NCBI GenBank assembly: GCA_036245525.1
Contig: BTPG01000004.1
Location: forward strand, 159,450,552 to 159,514,551
Source of the DNA: Semisulcospira habei
Taxonomy: Eukaryota; Mollusca; Gastropoda; Semisulcospiridae
Length of the DNA stretch: 64,000 bases
Direction of reading: 5' to 3'
Shown: piece after piece, positions 1 to 10,639 of the stretch
Numbering within the stretch: position 1 is the stretch's first letter
How the letters are laid out: the number at the start of each line of letters is the position of its first letter
Notes under the pieces: model-generated
The model's input: the letters and a program-made list of their open reading frames with translations, nothing else
Told to the model about the DNA's origin: nothing
Databases searched by the model: none
Program-made: the position numbers and the translations under genes

Positions 1-296
1 AATATTTTCGTTAAGAAATCAAGCAGAAATCGTCTGACCTGGATCCCACCAGACGTGACAGACGTAATAGAAATATATATTTATACATAATAGACTTATG
101 ACGTAATTTAAAATTGTTCATGACGTTGCCGTCTTCAGTAGTGCGCCTGTTGTTTCGAACAACACTAAGTAACTTTGTATTTTAGAACAGATGAAAACAA
201 ATGTATGTATCTGTATGATCATTTGATAATGTATTGTAACAGAGAATACAGCCTTTTCTGCTGAATGCAGATTGACAACCATAGTCCGACCTGTCT

Positions 297-330
<34 letters not shown>

Positions 331-359
331 GCACGCACGCACGCACGCACGCAAGCACG

Positions 360-394
<35 letters not shown>

Positions 395-430
395 TTTACA
401 CTTTTTTCTTGTAAATGTATTATTTTGTAC
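1..430 (-). repeat. Interspersed repeat U, copy 1 (inverted)
   Basis: Read on the minus strand, this segment matches 27483-27963 and, in part, 30086-30470. All three share the stretch beginning near the paired sequence tgttgtttcgaacaac (160-175 here) and the AT-rich end. Copies 1 and 2 also share a compound microsatellite. The copy is cut by the window edge at base 1. It encodes nothing recognisable. The repeat class is unknown; a non-autonomous transposon is possible. Confidence 0.75.
299..392. repeat. Compound microsatellite (TC)n-(GCAC)n-(AC)n
   Basis: Uninterrupted TC dinucleotides run into GCAC tetramers and then AC dinucleotides. The same three-part structure, inverted, appears at 27565-27654 inside the other U copy, so it is part of the repeat and not an independent expansion. 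Confidence 0.95.
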
Positions 431-433
431 TTT

Positions 434-613
434 TCCCCATCCGAGTCTGCTCTGGAGACTTGGATGGGGTTCACTACTTTTTTTTTCTTTTCTCTCTCTC
501 TCTCTCTCTCTCTCTCAAGGCATTGTGTGTGTGTGTGTGTGTGTGTCTATGTGAGTGCTTGCGTGCATGTGTATGTGTGTGCAAGGACATGATTGAAAAC
601 AGATCTATGCACC

Positions 614-649
<36 letters not shown>

Positions 650-673
650 CTGTGTGTGTGTGTGTGTGTGTGT
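434..673. repeat. Palindromic head motif followed by (TC)n/(GT)n tracts
   Basis: Bases 434-470 form a short palindrome (ccccatccgagtctgc paired with gacttggatgggg) that closely resembles the 5' end of the SINE-like elements at 15777 and 33701. It is followed by T-rich sequence and two compound microsatellites (491-546 and 617-673). Confidence 0.8.
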
Positions 674-894
674 GAACTAATGTACTTAAAAGTTGGTTTC
701 AACCCATTTAACCCGAAAGACGTATTTCTCCAATTTTAGAGCTTTTGCCTAATACCTGTGCACCAGCAGAAGGACCGACCACAATAAAAAAAAAAAAACT
801 GGCAAACTTATTTCTGTTCAAATTTCTGGACTTGCATTTTGAGTTCGCCTCCATGCACATTGTGCATGTCATCTGTGTGCCGTCGTGCTTTAAC

Positions 895-1111
895 CTTGGA
901 AATACACACAGCCATGAGCCATGAACTCTGAAAACTGCGAGTCGCAGTGGCAGTGCCACACACAGCCCAGGGTATCATTTCTGGTACTGTCACTTGTCCA
1001 TGGAGACGGAGGTTTCGAAGTGCAACTTTCTTCTAAGCGATAATCACGATCAGACGGTGCCGGATTGAAAAATTCGAAGCATTCCAACTTCCTTTGCTTT
1101 TTCTCCGCCAT
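895..1111 (-). CDS. Putative first coding exon of an unidentified host gene
   Basis: On the minus strand an ATG at 1111 in a purine-rich context opens 72 codons plus one base, ending at a plausible donor (CCAAG|GTTAAA) at 895/894. The peptide starts MAEKKQRKLECFEFF and is charged and Cys/Trp-rich near the end (HCHC around residue 54). No domain was recognised. The next exon would lie at lower coordinates and was not found; copy 1 of repeat U and microsatellites lie there. The region upstream (1112-1559) has no coding sequence and could hold the promoter. This is an exon prediction from start, codon composition and donor only. Confidence 0.5.
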
Positions 1112-1559
1112 TTACAACTTCATTCAAGATCGAAAGTGAAACGCACGATGCGGTATCCCATAATAGTATGAATGGTGACGTCGCAGAAAGTAACGCACTC
1201 AACATGTAGCCCGCACTTTGTAATAACATGCTGACACCACACGTAAACTAACAGTTTGCCCGTCCAGTTACACTCACACGGACCCCTGAGACGGGGTGAT
1301 TCTAAATGCAGCTGTGACCAAGCGAGCAGCTAAACGAACCAACTTGTCACTAAAAATAGAACGACTGTCACCTACTGTTAGGTTACGCACAGTGGCGCAA
1401 GGATGATGCGTCTCAGACACAGATGCACTGAATTTTAGTGTGTCCGACTACCCCTTAGTTACATTATTTTTCAGTACGTCATTTTGAGTTTTTTTAATGC
1501 GTCATAGACACACAGACGCACTAAAACGGAAGCCCTGACATGTTCGAGGCACCAGTGGG
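1112..1559. other. Non-coding, possible promoter region of the preceding exon
   Basis: No open frame or repeat recognised. It lies directly 5' of the minus-strand ATG at 1111, so it may contain the transcription start; no TATA box stands out. Confidence 0.3.
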
Positions 1560-2090
1560 GGCAGTAGGGCCGGACGCGACGACAAGCCTTTAACCGAAGC
1601 TTTACCTTGTCCTGGTCAAGCCGCTACCGGGTCCTCCCCCCAGAGACCAACCGAGCAATCCCCCAGAAAATCCCAAGGTAATCCTCCACGCTTCACACAG
1701 AGTTCACCACATAAATCCAGGGAAAGCACACCAAGCCCCGTTTTGAAGAGGCAACTTCCATACATGAAGCGGTAATCCCACACGAAGCAGTAATCACACA
1801 CGACATCTTCTGGTAATCCCACCATACACCACAGCCGAAGCGAAGCAGCCTGAACACAACCGGTCTTGGTGAACTAAGCGCAAAGACTGGCGGGAAGCTG
1901 CCAGGCAGGTGACCAGATAGGGATGCAGGGGAGGCAACCCAGGGTTTCTTGGTAACGACTCCCTAGAGTCGCCTCCTTGGTTGTGATGAATACACAACAG
2001 TTTTTTGGGCTGAAATTGGTAAGCTAAGCGTACCTTCCTATTAGTAATGCCATCAGTAAGAGTTTTGAGAAAACAAATTACAGACTCTAA
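1560..2090 (-). mobile_element. DIRS-like terminal fragment (ITR plus leader)
   Basis: The segment matches 40410-40965 in order: a CA-rich leader, the tract ctggcggga, a paired block around ggaggc...gcctcc, then ttgggctgaaattggtaagctaag and a degenerate form of the family terminus atgtcatcggtaa (2047-2060). It is therefore an end of a DIRS element with its body missing. Strand is assigned from the copy at 40 kb, whose gag part is on the minus strand. Confidence 0.65.
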
Positions 2091-2119
2091 TGTGGGTCAA
2101 CTAAACGGTCATTTAACCC

Positions 2120-2565
2120 ATATCATACCGAGGCTAAACAACTACAGAGGAATCACCTTGCTGTCAGTACCAGGAAAGGTCTTCAAAAGGATCATCCTGG
2201 AGAGAACGAAGAGCTCCGTCGACCCCCAGCTGAGAGACCAGCAAGCAGGATTCAGAACAAAAACGTTCATGTAAAGACCAGATCGCCACTCTCCGCATCA
2301 TCGTGGAACAGTCTCTAGAGTGGAACTCCCTGCTGTACGTCAACTTTGTGGATTACGAGAAAGCATTTGACAGCGTGGACCAAGAGACTTTGTGGAAACT
2401 CCTATGACACTACAGTGTACCCACAAAGCTCGTCTGCCTGATCAAGAGCAGCTACGATGGCATGACATGTCGCGTGATCCGCAAAGGGCAGTTCACCAAG
2501 GAGCTCCTTCTCAGAACTGGCGTCAGGCACGGGTGTCTGCTGTCTCCATTCTGTGTACTTACAGA
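2120..2565 (+). pseudogene. LINE family B reverse transcriptase fragment
   Basis: Conceptual translation in shifting frames gives RT blocks NNYRGITLLSV (about 2138), YVNFVDYEKAFDSVD (about 2337, RT motif A region) and MTCRVIRKGQFTKELL (about 2463), matching the minus-strand family B copies at 12.2-14.8 kb. Stops and frameshifts follow the first and second blocks. Both ends of the element are missing. RTE-like APE-type LINE by motif spelling; the finer clade is uncertain. Confidence 0.8.
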
Positions 2566-2587
2566 TAAAGATATAGAACAATGGCTT

Positions 2588-2660
2588 TAGTTCAAGGGTG
2601 GTGCCAGAATAGTTTGGCACCTAGAGGTGCCAAGCTATTTTGGCACTACCCTTGAACTAT
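2588..2660. repeat. Hairpin repeat H1, copy 1
   Basis: Inverted arms tagttcaagggtggtgcca and its complement on the right, with a few-base loop. It belongs to an eight-copy family (others at 8922, 9062, 9809, 46990, 48448, 52628, 53862). Confidence 0.9.
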
Positions 2661-2669
2661 TTTAGTCAA

Positions 2670-2830
2670 ACGTATTTTACACACTGGTGTATTCTGAATG
2701 ATAAGGGTTAACTGTTCAATGAGACATCCAGTTTCAATATGCTCCACGGCTGTCTTAGGCACCCCTTGAATAAAGCATGTACTCAATTTTCAAGCTTGTA
2801 CGTACACAAACATCAGGGATCTTCGTGTTT

Positions 2831-2874
<44 letters not shown>

Positions 2875-3400
2875 TGCCCTTTGCACCAAAAGTATGTTCT
2901 GCAGCAAGGTTAGTGTATGTTATGACGTAATGTTTACCTTGTTACTTTAGCCGTCAGAGAAGGCCTGCATGACGTCGTGGGCATGCTATTGAATTCAGTC
3001 CCCGTGACCCATCCTAAAAAAGTCCCTTGCATAAATAGATGGGACCTAAAAAATGCATCAATCAAGGGCACTGTATCTTGCAAGCAAAGAAGCATTCCAC
3101 TAAATTTCACTCACACTGTCATTGTCACAGGATTGTGCTGAAATTTCTAATAATCCCCAGCAAGAAGCATAGATCCAAAGTAGCACTGAAATTTTCTTAT
3201 AATCCTTTCACTGACAGTCGACGCAGATTATATTTGTGCAATCTTTAATGCCAAGAGCTGCAGCCATCTCAGGAAAAATGATTCACATCACAGTGGTGCA
3301 ACTGTGGCAGTCATGGGGTTAGGGGTTCTTGATTTTTATCGAAAACTTCAACACCCATGGAAGTTAACTTAATGCTTTTCTGTTTTGTTTTCATGGTTAC
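2670..3400. other. Intergenic sequence with a (CA)n tract
   Basis: Contains a (AC) dinucleotide run at about 2834-2870. Otherwise no gene or recognised transposon. It lies 3' of the minus-strand stop codon at 3401. Confidence 0.5.
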
Positions 3401-3511
3401 CTACTTCTGAGCATGTCTGAAGTCATGGATCGCCAGAGACTCTGGGTGTGTGAGGTAGCTTTCCAGTACCTCATGGGTCCCTGGCAGCACAGGGGGTAAA
3501 CCCACTGGGAC
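3401..3511 (-). CDS. Terminal coding exon of unidentified host gene H-A
   Basis: On the minus strand the acceptor TTCTTTACAG precedes 36 codons and a TAG at 3403-3401. The peptide runs from VPVGLPPVLPG to DFRHAQK. The exon begins in phase 0, which agrees with the phase-0 end of the exon at 9374-9226. The 5.7-kb intron between them carries LINE A1, a TA-flanked MITE and two hairpin repeats. Function not recognised. Confidence 0.6.
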   Translation of the reverse strand, partial: VPVGLPPVLPGTHEVLESYLTHPESLAIHDFRHAQK

Positions 3512-3589
3512 CTGTAAAGAAAACATACCAGAGATTATACACCTCGACAGCAATCGTCTGCTCGTCTAAAATATTTTACCTCACAATTC

Positions 3590-3810
3590 TAGCAAAGTGG
3601 TTTAAAGCCCTTCCCCGCCAAGGATGCATATTTTGTTTCTGAAATTTAATTCAACTACATAAAGCTGCAACCGTCCAAGCAAATGGATATGAATTGGTCT
3701 CATCAAGAGGCAAAGATTCTCATGAGCCCCCGCAGTCACAGGGGCTCATAAGGATCTATGTCTCTTGCAGTTGGATTGTGTTCACTTTTTCTCAGCAAAG
3801 AAGGGGTTAA
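3590..3810. repeat. Interspersed repeat resembling 52888-53060
   Basis: Both segments share, in order, gccaaggatgcat-like or ctttcactgcca starts, a ttctgaaatttaattcaa-like block, a short ggggctcatgag-like palindrome and tctatgtctcttgcagttgg. Both lie in putative introns. Likely a MITE; ends not defined. Confidence 0.5.
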
Positions 3811-3823
3811 GGCTCACTATGTA

Positions 3824-4004
3824 CAGTCAAACCTGTCAAGGCAAACACCTGTAAATAGCCCAAACCTGTCTATGGAGACCACCCATTTGTGGCCCCATGG
3901 TCTTCATTCTGTTATGAAGATGACCCTTTAGAAGGAGACCACCTATCTGAGGTGACCACTTTTTTGACAGTCCCTTCGGTGGTCGTCTTACTCAAGTTTG
4001 ACTG
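3824..4004. mobile_element. MITE with TA target duplication (Tc1/mariner type likely)
   Basis: Terminal inverted repeats start cagtcaaacctgtc on the left and end aagtttgactg on the right; TA flanks both ends (3822-3823, 4005-4006). Internal blocks around gaccacc also pair. TA duplications and the size are typical of Tc1/mariner MITEs; the superfamily is inferred from the duplication only. Confidence 0.75.
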
Positions 4005-4014
4005 TACTGTGTTA

Positions 4015-7000
4015 CTTGGCTTGACTTCGCGAACGAAGATTCTATAGGGGTTGTCCATGACGTCTGCAGGCATGCTCGTGACTGCGGAGGCCAATCCGGG
4101 ACAGGCAGGTTCGACCGCAGTGGCTGCAGAGGGAGGTCTGGCCAGGGTTCTGAGTTGCAGCATCTCTGTTTTTTCTCCTGAGCTGCTTGTCTTTAAGGCC
4201 AGCTCTGCGAGAGTCCTCAAAGGAGGTAGCTGCCTTGTAAATGGTGGAGCGCCAGGTGTCACGGTCCGCAGCAAGTGAAGACCACTGGCGGTGGTCGATT
4301 TGGCAGGCACTAAGTGACTTCTTGAGACAGTCTTTGTATCTCTTCTTTGGTGCCCCTCTGTCTCTGTGTCCAGTGGTGAGCTCGCCGAACAGGGTGATCT
4401 TGGGCAAGCGATGATCCTCCATCCTGGAGATGTGCCCTACCCAGCGGAGCTGTGTCCGCGGCAGCAAAGCCTCGATGCTCACAGTTTCTGCCTGTTCAAG
4501 GACCTCGACGTTTATGACAGTCACTCCAGTGAATGCCAAGGATTGTACGCAGGCAGCGCTGGTGGAAGCATTCAAGGAGTCGTAGTTGGCTGCGGTAGAG
4601 GGCCCAGGACTCGGAACCATACAACAGGGTGGTGAGGACAACAGCTCTGTACACGCTGATCTTGGTGCCTGTTTTCAGCTGTTGATTATGCCACACCCAC
4701 TTGTATAGACGCCCGAAAGCGCTGTTTGCTTTTGCCAGCCTGCTGTCCAGCTCCTTGTCCAGCTTGGCATCCGACGTGATGATGCAGCCAAGGTAGGTAA
4801 ACTGGTGCACTGACTTCAGTTCAGACTCGCCGATGGTGATGTGGGGAGGGCGATGCTCTACCTTGGGTGCTGGCTGATGGAGAACCTCTGTCTTTTTCAG
4901 ACTGACCTCGAGTCCAAAGAGCTGGGCAGCGTCTGCGAAGCAGGATGTGATGCGCTGCAGGGCTCTCTCTGTGTGTGCAACGAGGGCAGCGTCGTCAGCA
5001 AAGAGCAGCTCACGAATCAGTTGGTCTAGGGTTTTGGTGTGGGCCTGCAGTCGTCTGAGGTTGAACAGGCTGCCATCGAGACGATACCTGATGTACACTG
5101 CATCGTCATCGTCGAGGTCCACTCTGGCCTGCTTCAACATCATGCTAAAAAACGATGGTGAAGAGGGTCGGTGCCAGCACACAGCCCTGCTTCACACCGT
5201 TGAGAATGGGGCATGGTTCTGAGAGGTCATTGTTGAGTCTGACCTGGCCTTGCTGGTCCTCGTGGAGCTGGACGATCATGCTGAGGAACTTTGGGGGACA
5301 GCCAAGTCGCTCAAGGATCTGCCACATGCCTTGCCTGCTCACAGTGTCGAACGCTTTTGTTAGGTCGACAAACATTACGTACAGCCCTTTGTTCTGCTCG
5401 CGGCACTTCTCCTGAAGCTGTCTCAGCACAAAGACCATGTCGGTGGTGCTCCTGTTGGCTCTGAAGCCACACTGGCCCTCTGGGAGGTGGTCTTCTGCAA
5501 TGGCAGGTACCAGCCGATTCAGGAGCAGCCTTGCGAGTATTTTCCCGGCAATGGACAGCAGGGTAATTCCACGGTAGTTGGAGCAGGCAGACTTCTCTCC
5601 TTTGTTCTTGTACAGGGTGATGACGACTGCATTGCGGAGATCCTTTGGTAGTGTTCCTTCCTCCCAGCAGCAGAGAAAGAGGTCATGGAGCTTGTTGTGC
5701 AGTGCTGGGCCTCCATGTTTCCAGATCTCTGGTGGGATTCCATCAATGCCTGCTGCTTTGCCACTCTTGAGCTGGTGGATGGCTGTGAGGGTCTCTTCAG
5801 CAGTGGGCGGTTCGTCCAATTCAACCTTTACTGGGAGGTGTGGGATTTGAAGGATTCATGACCGATTCTTGAACAGTGCGCTCAGTGCTGAAGAGGTCCT
5901 GGAAGTATTCCGACCAGCGGTTCAAGATGGAGTTATTATCTGTGAGCAGTGCCTGTCCATCAGCGCTTCGCATTTCATTCATTCAGTCCTCTCTGCGCCG
6001 TCTGGTGCTTGAGGCGACGGCAAGGGAGCGCCACTTTTGTCTGTCAGCTGCTATTTTGGGTGCTGTTTGCAGAGTAAGGCCTCTGTTCTTGAGCTCTCGC
6101 TCCACGGTTCGGCGCCACGTCTCCTTTGGTCGCCCACGGTTTCTCTTCCCCTGTGGTGTCCATCTCAGTGCCACCCTTGGTAATGAGTCAGGTGACATTC
6201 TGCAAACGTGGCCTAGCCATCTCCATCTCCGTGTGGCGATGGTTTCAGCGATGCTGTCTGCGCCTGCTCTCTTCCGTAGTTCCTCGTTTGTAATCATGTT
6301 TGGCCAGAAGACCTTCATGATCCGTCGCAGGCACTTGTTCTGGAAGACATCCAGCTTGCGTTCCGTAGCGGTAGTGGATTTCCAGCATTCTGACCCATAT
6401 AGAAGGACACTCAGCACGTTGCTCTTAAAAATACGGAGCTTGGTGTGGATGCTCAGGCTTGTGGTCCTCCAGATGGGTTTCAGCATTGCGAAGGCTTGGT
6501 TGGCTTTGCTGATTCTTGTGGTTCAGCGCTTCGCAGGGGACTTTGTATCAGGTGCCTGGGGCCATACACTACTTTCAGTGCTTCGTAGAAGCCCCTGTAG
6601 TCACCATTGTCAGCACAAAGCTGGGTCCTCTGTGCGAGTCTGATCCACCACTCGTTCTGGAGATCTCTGAGCTTGCGCTGGAGACTGCTGCAGACGAGGC
6701 GGAAGGCAGACTTCTTCACAGGGCAGGAAGGCTGGGCTAGGTGGGCCTGATGGGCGGCTCTTTTTTTTGCTAGGAGTTCCTGGATCTCTACGTCGTTTTC
6801 GTCAAACCAGTCTTTGATCCTCTTTCTAGCGAAACCCAAGACTTCTGCAGAGGATTTTGCGATAGCAGTTTTCAGCTGTTCCCAGAGTGTTTCAGGGGAG
6901 GAGTCTGCTGGGTCAGCTGTGTCTGTGAGCCTGCGCTGTAAATCTGTCTGAAAGGCAGCTTTTACGCCGTCACACTGAAGGCTGGCAACATCAAGCTTTT

Positions 7001-8459
7001 TCTTAGGGGGCCCCCCTTTCTTGGGTTTTGGCTTGAAGTGGAGCCTAAGTTTGCAGCGGACAAGGTGGTAGTCAGTGTGGCACTCTGCGCTGGGCATCAC
7101 TCTGGTTAGGAGGACATCACTGCGGTCCCTCTGACGCACAAGGGCATAGTCGATAAGGTGCCAGTGTTTGGAGCGAGGATGCATCCAGGTGGTCTTGCGA
7201 CTGTCCTTTTGCTGGAAAGTAGTGTTGGTGATGACAAGCTGCTGCTCTGCACAGAACTCCAACAGTAGGCGGCCATTGTCATTGCAGTTCCCGACGCCAT
7301 GCTTGCCGAGGACTCCTTTTCAGGCTTCAGAGTCCTTGCCCACTCTGGCGCTGAAGTCGCCAAGGATGATGACTTTGTCGTCTGCAGGGGTGCTCTGTAG
7401 GAGGCTGCGCAGGTCAGTGTAGAACTTGTCCTTTTCAGCAGGCTCTGCCAGGAGGGTTGGGGAGTACACACTGAGAAGGGTGACGTATTGCTGGTGTCTC
7501 AGTGGGAGGCGCATGGACATGATGCGGTCTGAGTGACCGGTTGGTAGGTTTTCCAGCTTAGTCGCAATGGAGGTCTTGACCATGAAGCCCACGCCTGAGA
7601 GCTGTCTTTCTGACGCAGACTTGCCTGACCAGTAGAGGGTGTAGCCAGCACCAAGTTCTTGGAGACTGCCTTCGTCCGGGAGGCATACTTCACTGAGCGC
7701 AGCGATGTCGATGTTTAACCTCCGCAATTCATGGGCAATGAGGGCGGAGCGACATTCAGGGCGTCCACTGTCTGCTGTGTCAAGCATGGTTCGGATGTTC
7801 CATCATGCTACGTTGAGTCCGGTCGTGGTCGTCATTAGAGTTGATCCGTTGTTTTTACTTGTTTTCTGACCGCAGGAGAAGATGCCCGTTGACCGCGGCT
7901 AGCCAACTGGGGTTGTGAGGGGATGAGCTTTGGTTAGGCCAACTTTTCTAGGCCCCTCTCCATGTGGAGCAAGCAGTGCTGTCCCTAGAGAAGGCTGCTT
8001 GGTCGTTCAGGGTGTGCCGAGTGACGTTGTCATCCCCAGGTCAACATCAGGCGACCAATATCCTGAACAGCCTGCATGCAGGTTTGAGACTGCGGCTTCC
8101 ACTTCCAGTGACATCTTTCACCTGCCGTTTCGCCCCTCGCCCGTCGCTACAGGACTTGGAATGGTCTGTGTGATGGTCCGTGGACGTTTCCTAAAGCCTG
8201 CGCAGTGGAGCTTTTTGGTGGAGTGCAGTGTGCGCAGTACTGGCCCCACCCTTTAAACCCTTGGTTTGTCTGCCATGGCCTAGCAAACTGGGACGATGGC
8301 ATCGAGGTCCTCAGGTCGTAGGTTTTATATCAGACTGTCCTTGTCCTACTCCTAGTCTCTGGCTCAAAAACCTTCCCCGGAGACACGGGGGCTTTGAAGT
8401 TAAGGTTTTCCTCCCTTAGCCTTTCCGCAGCCAAGCGGCCAGGCCTGCAAGGCAGCAGG
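4015..8459 (-). pseudogene. LINE family A, long degenerate copy A1 (APE-RT)
   Basis: Minus-strand remnant of a non-LTR retrotransposon. The start ATG is at 7835, but codon 11 (Cys in copy A2) is TGA. Endonuclease blocks are at 7787-7320 and 7262-6780, RT blocks (GKAAGIDGIPPEIWK, YRGITLLS, FVDLTKAFDTV, GVKQGCVLAPTLF, FADDAAL) at 5819-4900, and the C-terminal C2HC-like finger (CSHCGRTCLSRIGLRSHEHAC) ends near 4042. Several frameshifts break the frame, and another LINE fragment is inserted at 5973-6522. The 5' leader 7840-8459 aligns with 44275-44885 of copy A2. The element lies in the last intron of gene H-A, in the same orientation as that gene. Confidence 0.9.
5973..6522 (-). mobile_element. 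5'-truncated LINE fragment (family C) nested in LINE A1
   Basis: The minus-strand translation gives the RT C-terminal region of another APE-type LINE (NVLSVLLYGSECW, RRWRWLGHVCRM, GRPKETWRRTVEREL), intact over about 167 residues. The insertion is flanked by a 13-base duplication tcagcgcttcgca (5960-5972 and 6523-6535), and the 3' tail is (gaat)n on the minus strand. The spelling resembles RTE/BovB-type elements. Confidence 0.9.
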
Positions 8460-8921
8460 ACAATGTTAATTTTCGAGGTTCTCTCCTCTAGATCCGCCGT
8501 GTTTTGCCTGTGGGCTCATGCTGCCCAGTTTTTGGGGTCACCTCGGAGAGGATGTGTCCAGGGAACACGCACGGGCGGTCTTGGGATAGAGGGATGCTAT
8601 GCTAGTCCGGAGGGATTACACACGAGGGTGCCTCACGAAGGCCAAGAGGCCCTAGACTAGGGTGATCCCGGGGGAGGCGCTGGAAGAGTTCCCCACTACC
8701 CGCACCACCAACGCAACTCGTTCCCTGGGGCCCCCACCTTTTGAGTCAGGCAGCGACCCCTTGACCCCACTGTGTACTGTAACAGGCAATTACAGTGTGC
8801 CCCAGGGAAATGCTAAAGTAAAATTACCTATTAGAGAATAACCCCTCGCATCCCGAGGCTGATTTCTTTTTTTAACTTTATTTATTTGCTTATTGTCCTA
8901 TGACGGAGATAGATCAACCAC
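8460..8921. other. Possible 5' end of LINE A1 or unrelated unique sequence
   Basis: Homology with copy A2 stops at 8459/44885. GC-rich sequence continues to about 8850 and then becomes AT-rich. No coding sequence. It could be A1 leader that copy A2 lost, or a different repeat. Confidence 0.4.
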
Positions 8922-8975
8922 TTTAGTTCAAGCCTGAGGTACCAAGCTATTCTGGCACCACCCTTGAACTATAAT
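8922..8975. repeat. Hairpin repeat H1, copy 2 (half lost)
   Basis: Left arm reduced to tttagttcaag; right arm aagctattctggcaccacccttgaacta complete. Confidence 0.75.
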
Positions 8976-9061
8976 AGTTAAATTAATTTCAAGCAGTAGT
9001 CTATCATAATAAAAGAAGCAGTAGTGTATCTGAATGAAAGATTGGAGATTGGAGATGAATC

Positions 9062-9149
9062 GACCATTATAATTCAAGGGTAGTGCCAGATTAGCTTGGC
9101 ACCTGATGACATCAAGCTAATCTGGCACTACTCTTAAATTATCATGGTC
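9062..9149. repeat. Hairpin repeat H1, copy 3
   Basis: Arms gaccattataattcaaggg and its complement ending atcatggtc pair over almost the whole length. Confidence 0.9.
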
Positions 9150-9225
9150 AATCCATCTTCTGCTGTACTGCATAAGAGCTAAATGGCTTTAAAAAATGAT
9201 GTAAGGGTGCCATAAGTGTGCTTAC

Positions 9226-9374
9226 TGTTTTCAGAGGCAAGGCAAAGTCACAGCCTGCATGCCTAGAAATGATTTCCATGTTGCCCTGACAACCAACCTC
9301 TAGGAGGTCAAGGCCTTCTGCTATTTCTTTGTCCATGATGTTTTGCCCCACAATACCCACAAAAGGTGGTGCGT
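9226..9374 (-). CDS. Internal coding exon of host gene H-A
   Basis: Minus-strand acceptor (TTATTTTTCAG) at 9375 and donor (AAAACA|GTAAGC) at 9226/9225 bound 149 bases. With the single base left over from the exon at 10632-10491, they give Asp plus 49 codons (APPFVGIVGQNIMDKE ... CDFALPLKT) without a stop, ending in phase 0. Two independent phase matches support a real gene. The peptide was not recognised. Next exon downstream: 3511-3401. Confidence 0.65.
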
Positions 9375-9781
9375 CTGAAAAATAATGGAAAGGTCAACTT
9401 TAACTTCAAGAATGCTAAACTTCAAACTATGAACCCTGAAAAAGAATCATTCTATATTAGTATATAATTATAATGACATGATATTGGTTTGTGTTGACGG
9501 ACATTTTTAGCATGTTGGTGCAGCTGACACTGTACATTTAATGATAAAATAATAATAATAAAATAATAATAATGTATATTTTTAAGGCATCTATACTTTC
9601 AATAAAAGCTTTTAGACTTCGCAAAAGAGTTTGATACAATGCTGCACTAGACATTTCTGAGGTTACCGAGAGGGTTCGGTGTCAGAGACAAAGTACAGCA
9701 GAACCTGCTTTGAGCAACCACCTTTTTGGCAAGGATGCCCTCTCCAGAACAGTCTTGAAGGACAAAAAGTGTCACCAGTGA
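9375..9781. other. Intron of H-A, AT-rich
   Basis: Low-complexity (aataataataaa) near 9545-9575; no coding signal. Confidence 0.5.
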
Positions 9782-10012
9782 TTAACCCATTTAGCCCTGA
9801 TGCACTGCAGCAGGAGAAGGATCAACCATGATAATTCAAGGGTAGTGTCACATTAGCTTGGCGCTTTAACAAGTTGAAGGCGCAAAGCTAATCTGGCTCT
9901 AACATTGAATTTATCAAGGTTGATCCATCTCCTGCAACTGGTACGTAGTCATCAGGCGACACCTCCAGAATTTGGGAAATGCAGCCTTGGGGTTAAATGA
10001 GTTAAAGACCAT
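9782..10012. mobile_element. Complete H1-bearing palindromic MITE (hairpin copy 4)
   Basis: Here the full repeat unit can be delimited. Outer ends ttaacccatttagccc and its inverted match (ggggttaaatgagttaa) flank a longer palindrome whose core 9809-9936 is the H1 hairpin (caggagaaggatcaacc paired with ggttgatccatctcctg). This suggests a MITE of about 230 bases with TTAA-rich ends. The superfamily is not determined. Confidence 0.7.
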
Positions 10013-10490
10013 CACTAAGGTGGCTACCCGGTGCTTGCTCAAAACAAGTTCTGTTGTACTTGAGTGGGTGAAGAGTTCTGCGACTAGCCGAAAACAACAG
10101 GTGGTGTTAAAAGCGATCTGTCCCATGGAAGGCTTGGATTGCTAACATTTGCTGATGCAACTGGCTATTAATGAAAACACCGTCTTCTCTAAGCTTGAAA
10201 GGCTTTTCTACCCCTATGATCACATTCCATGTGAGTACTAGTAGGCCCACGGAACAAGGTTTTCTATTGCCCCATGTGCGTAACGGAATTTAAACTCTCC
10301 TGTGTACAATTACTACAAAGGAAAAGAATATCATATAAGTAGTTGAAATTCAAACTCTATCAGTTATCTCTTTCGCCCAGCACTATATCATATGATGTAA
10401 GACATACCAGTAAGAGTAAAAATCACTTAGATCAGTAAGAGTAAGAACATTTATACAGAAGATAATGTGAACTGTAACCATATATACTAC

Positions 10491-10632
10491 CTGCAGGTCC
10501 CTCTAAATGGTTTGCAATTGTTATTTGGTGACATACTTCTTCTTCTTCTGATTCCCCTACCATGGTCAACCAATTGACCATTATTGCTGGGTTGCTGGAG
10601 GTGCGCAAAACCCCATAATGACAGGGGTGAAT
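10491..10632 (-). CDS. Internal coding exon of host gene H-A
   Basis: Minus-strand acceptor (ATTTCCCCACAG) at 10633 and donor (CTGCAG|GTAGTA) at 10491/10490 enclose 47 open codons plus one base. The peptide IHPCHYGVLRTSSNP ... continues to a Glu-rich patch (GESEEEE). The leftover base combines with the first two bases of the exon at 9374 to make an Asp codon. Upstream exons were not found with confidence. Confidence 0.55.
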
Positions 10633-10639
10633 CTGTGGG

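Noticed and set aside
182..675. Open frames of Cys/Val and Arg/Glu repeats
   Set aside because: They are translations of TG, GCGT and GA microsatellites.
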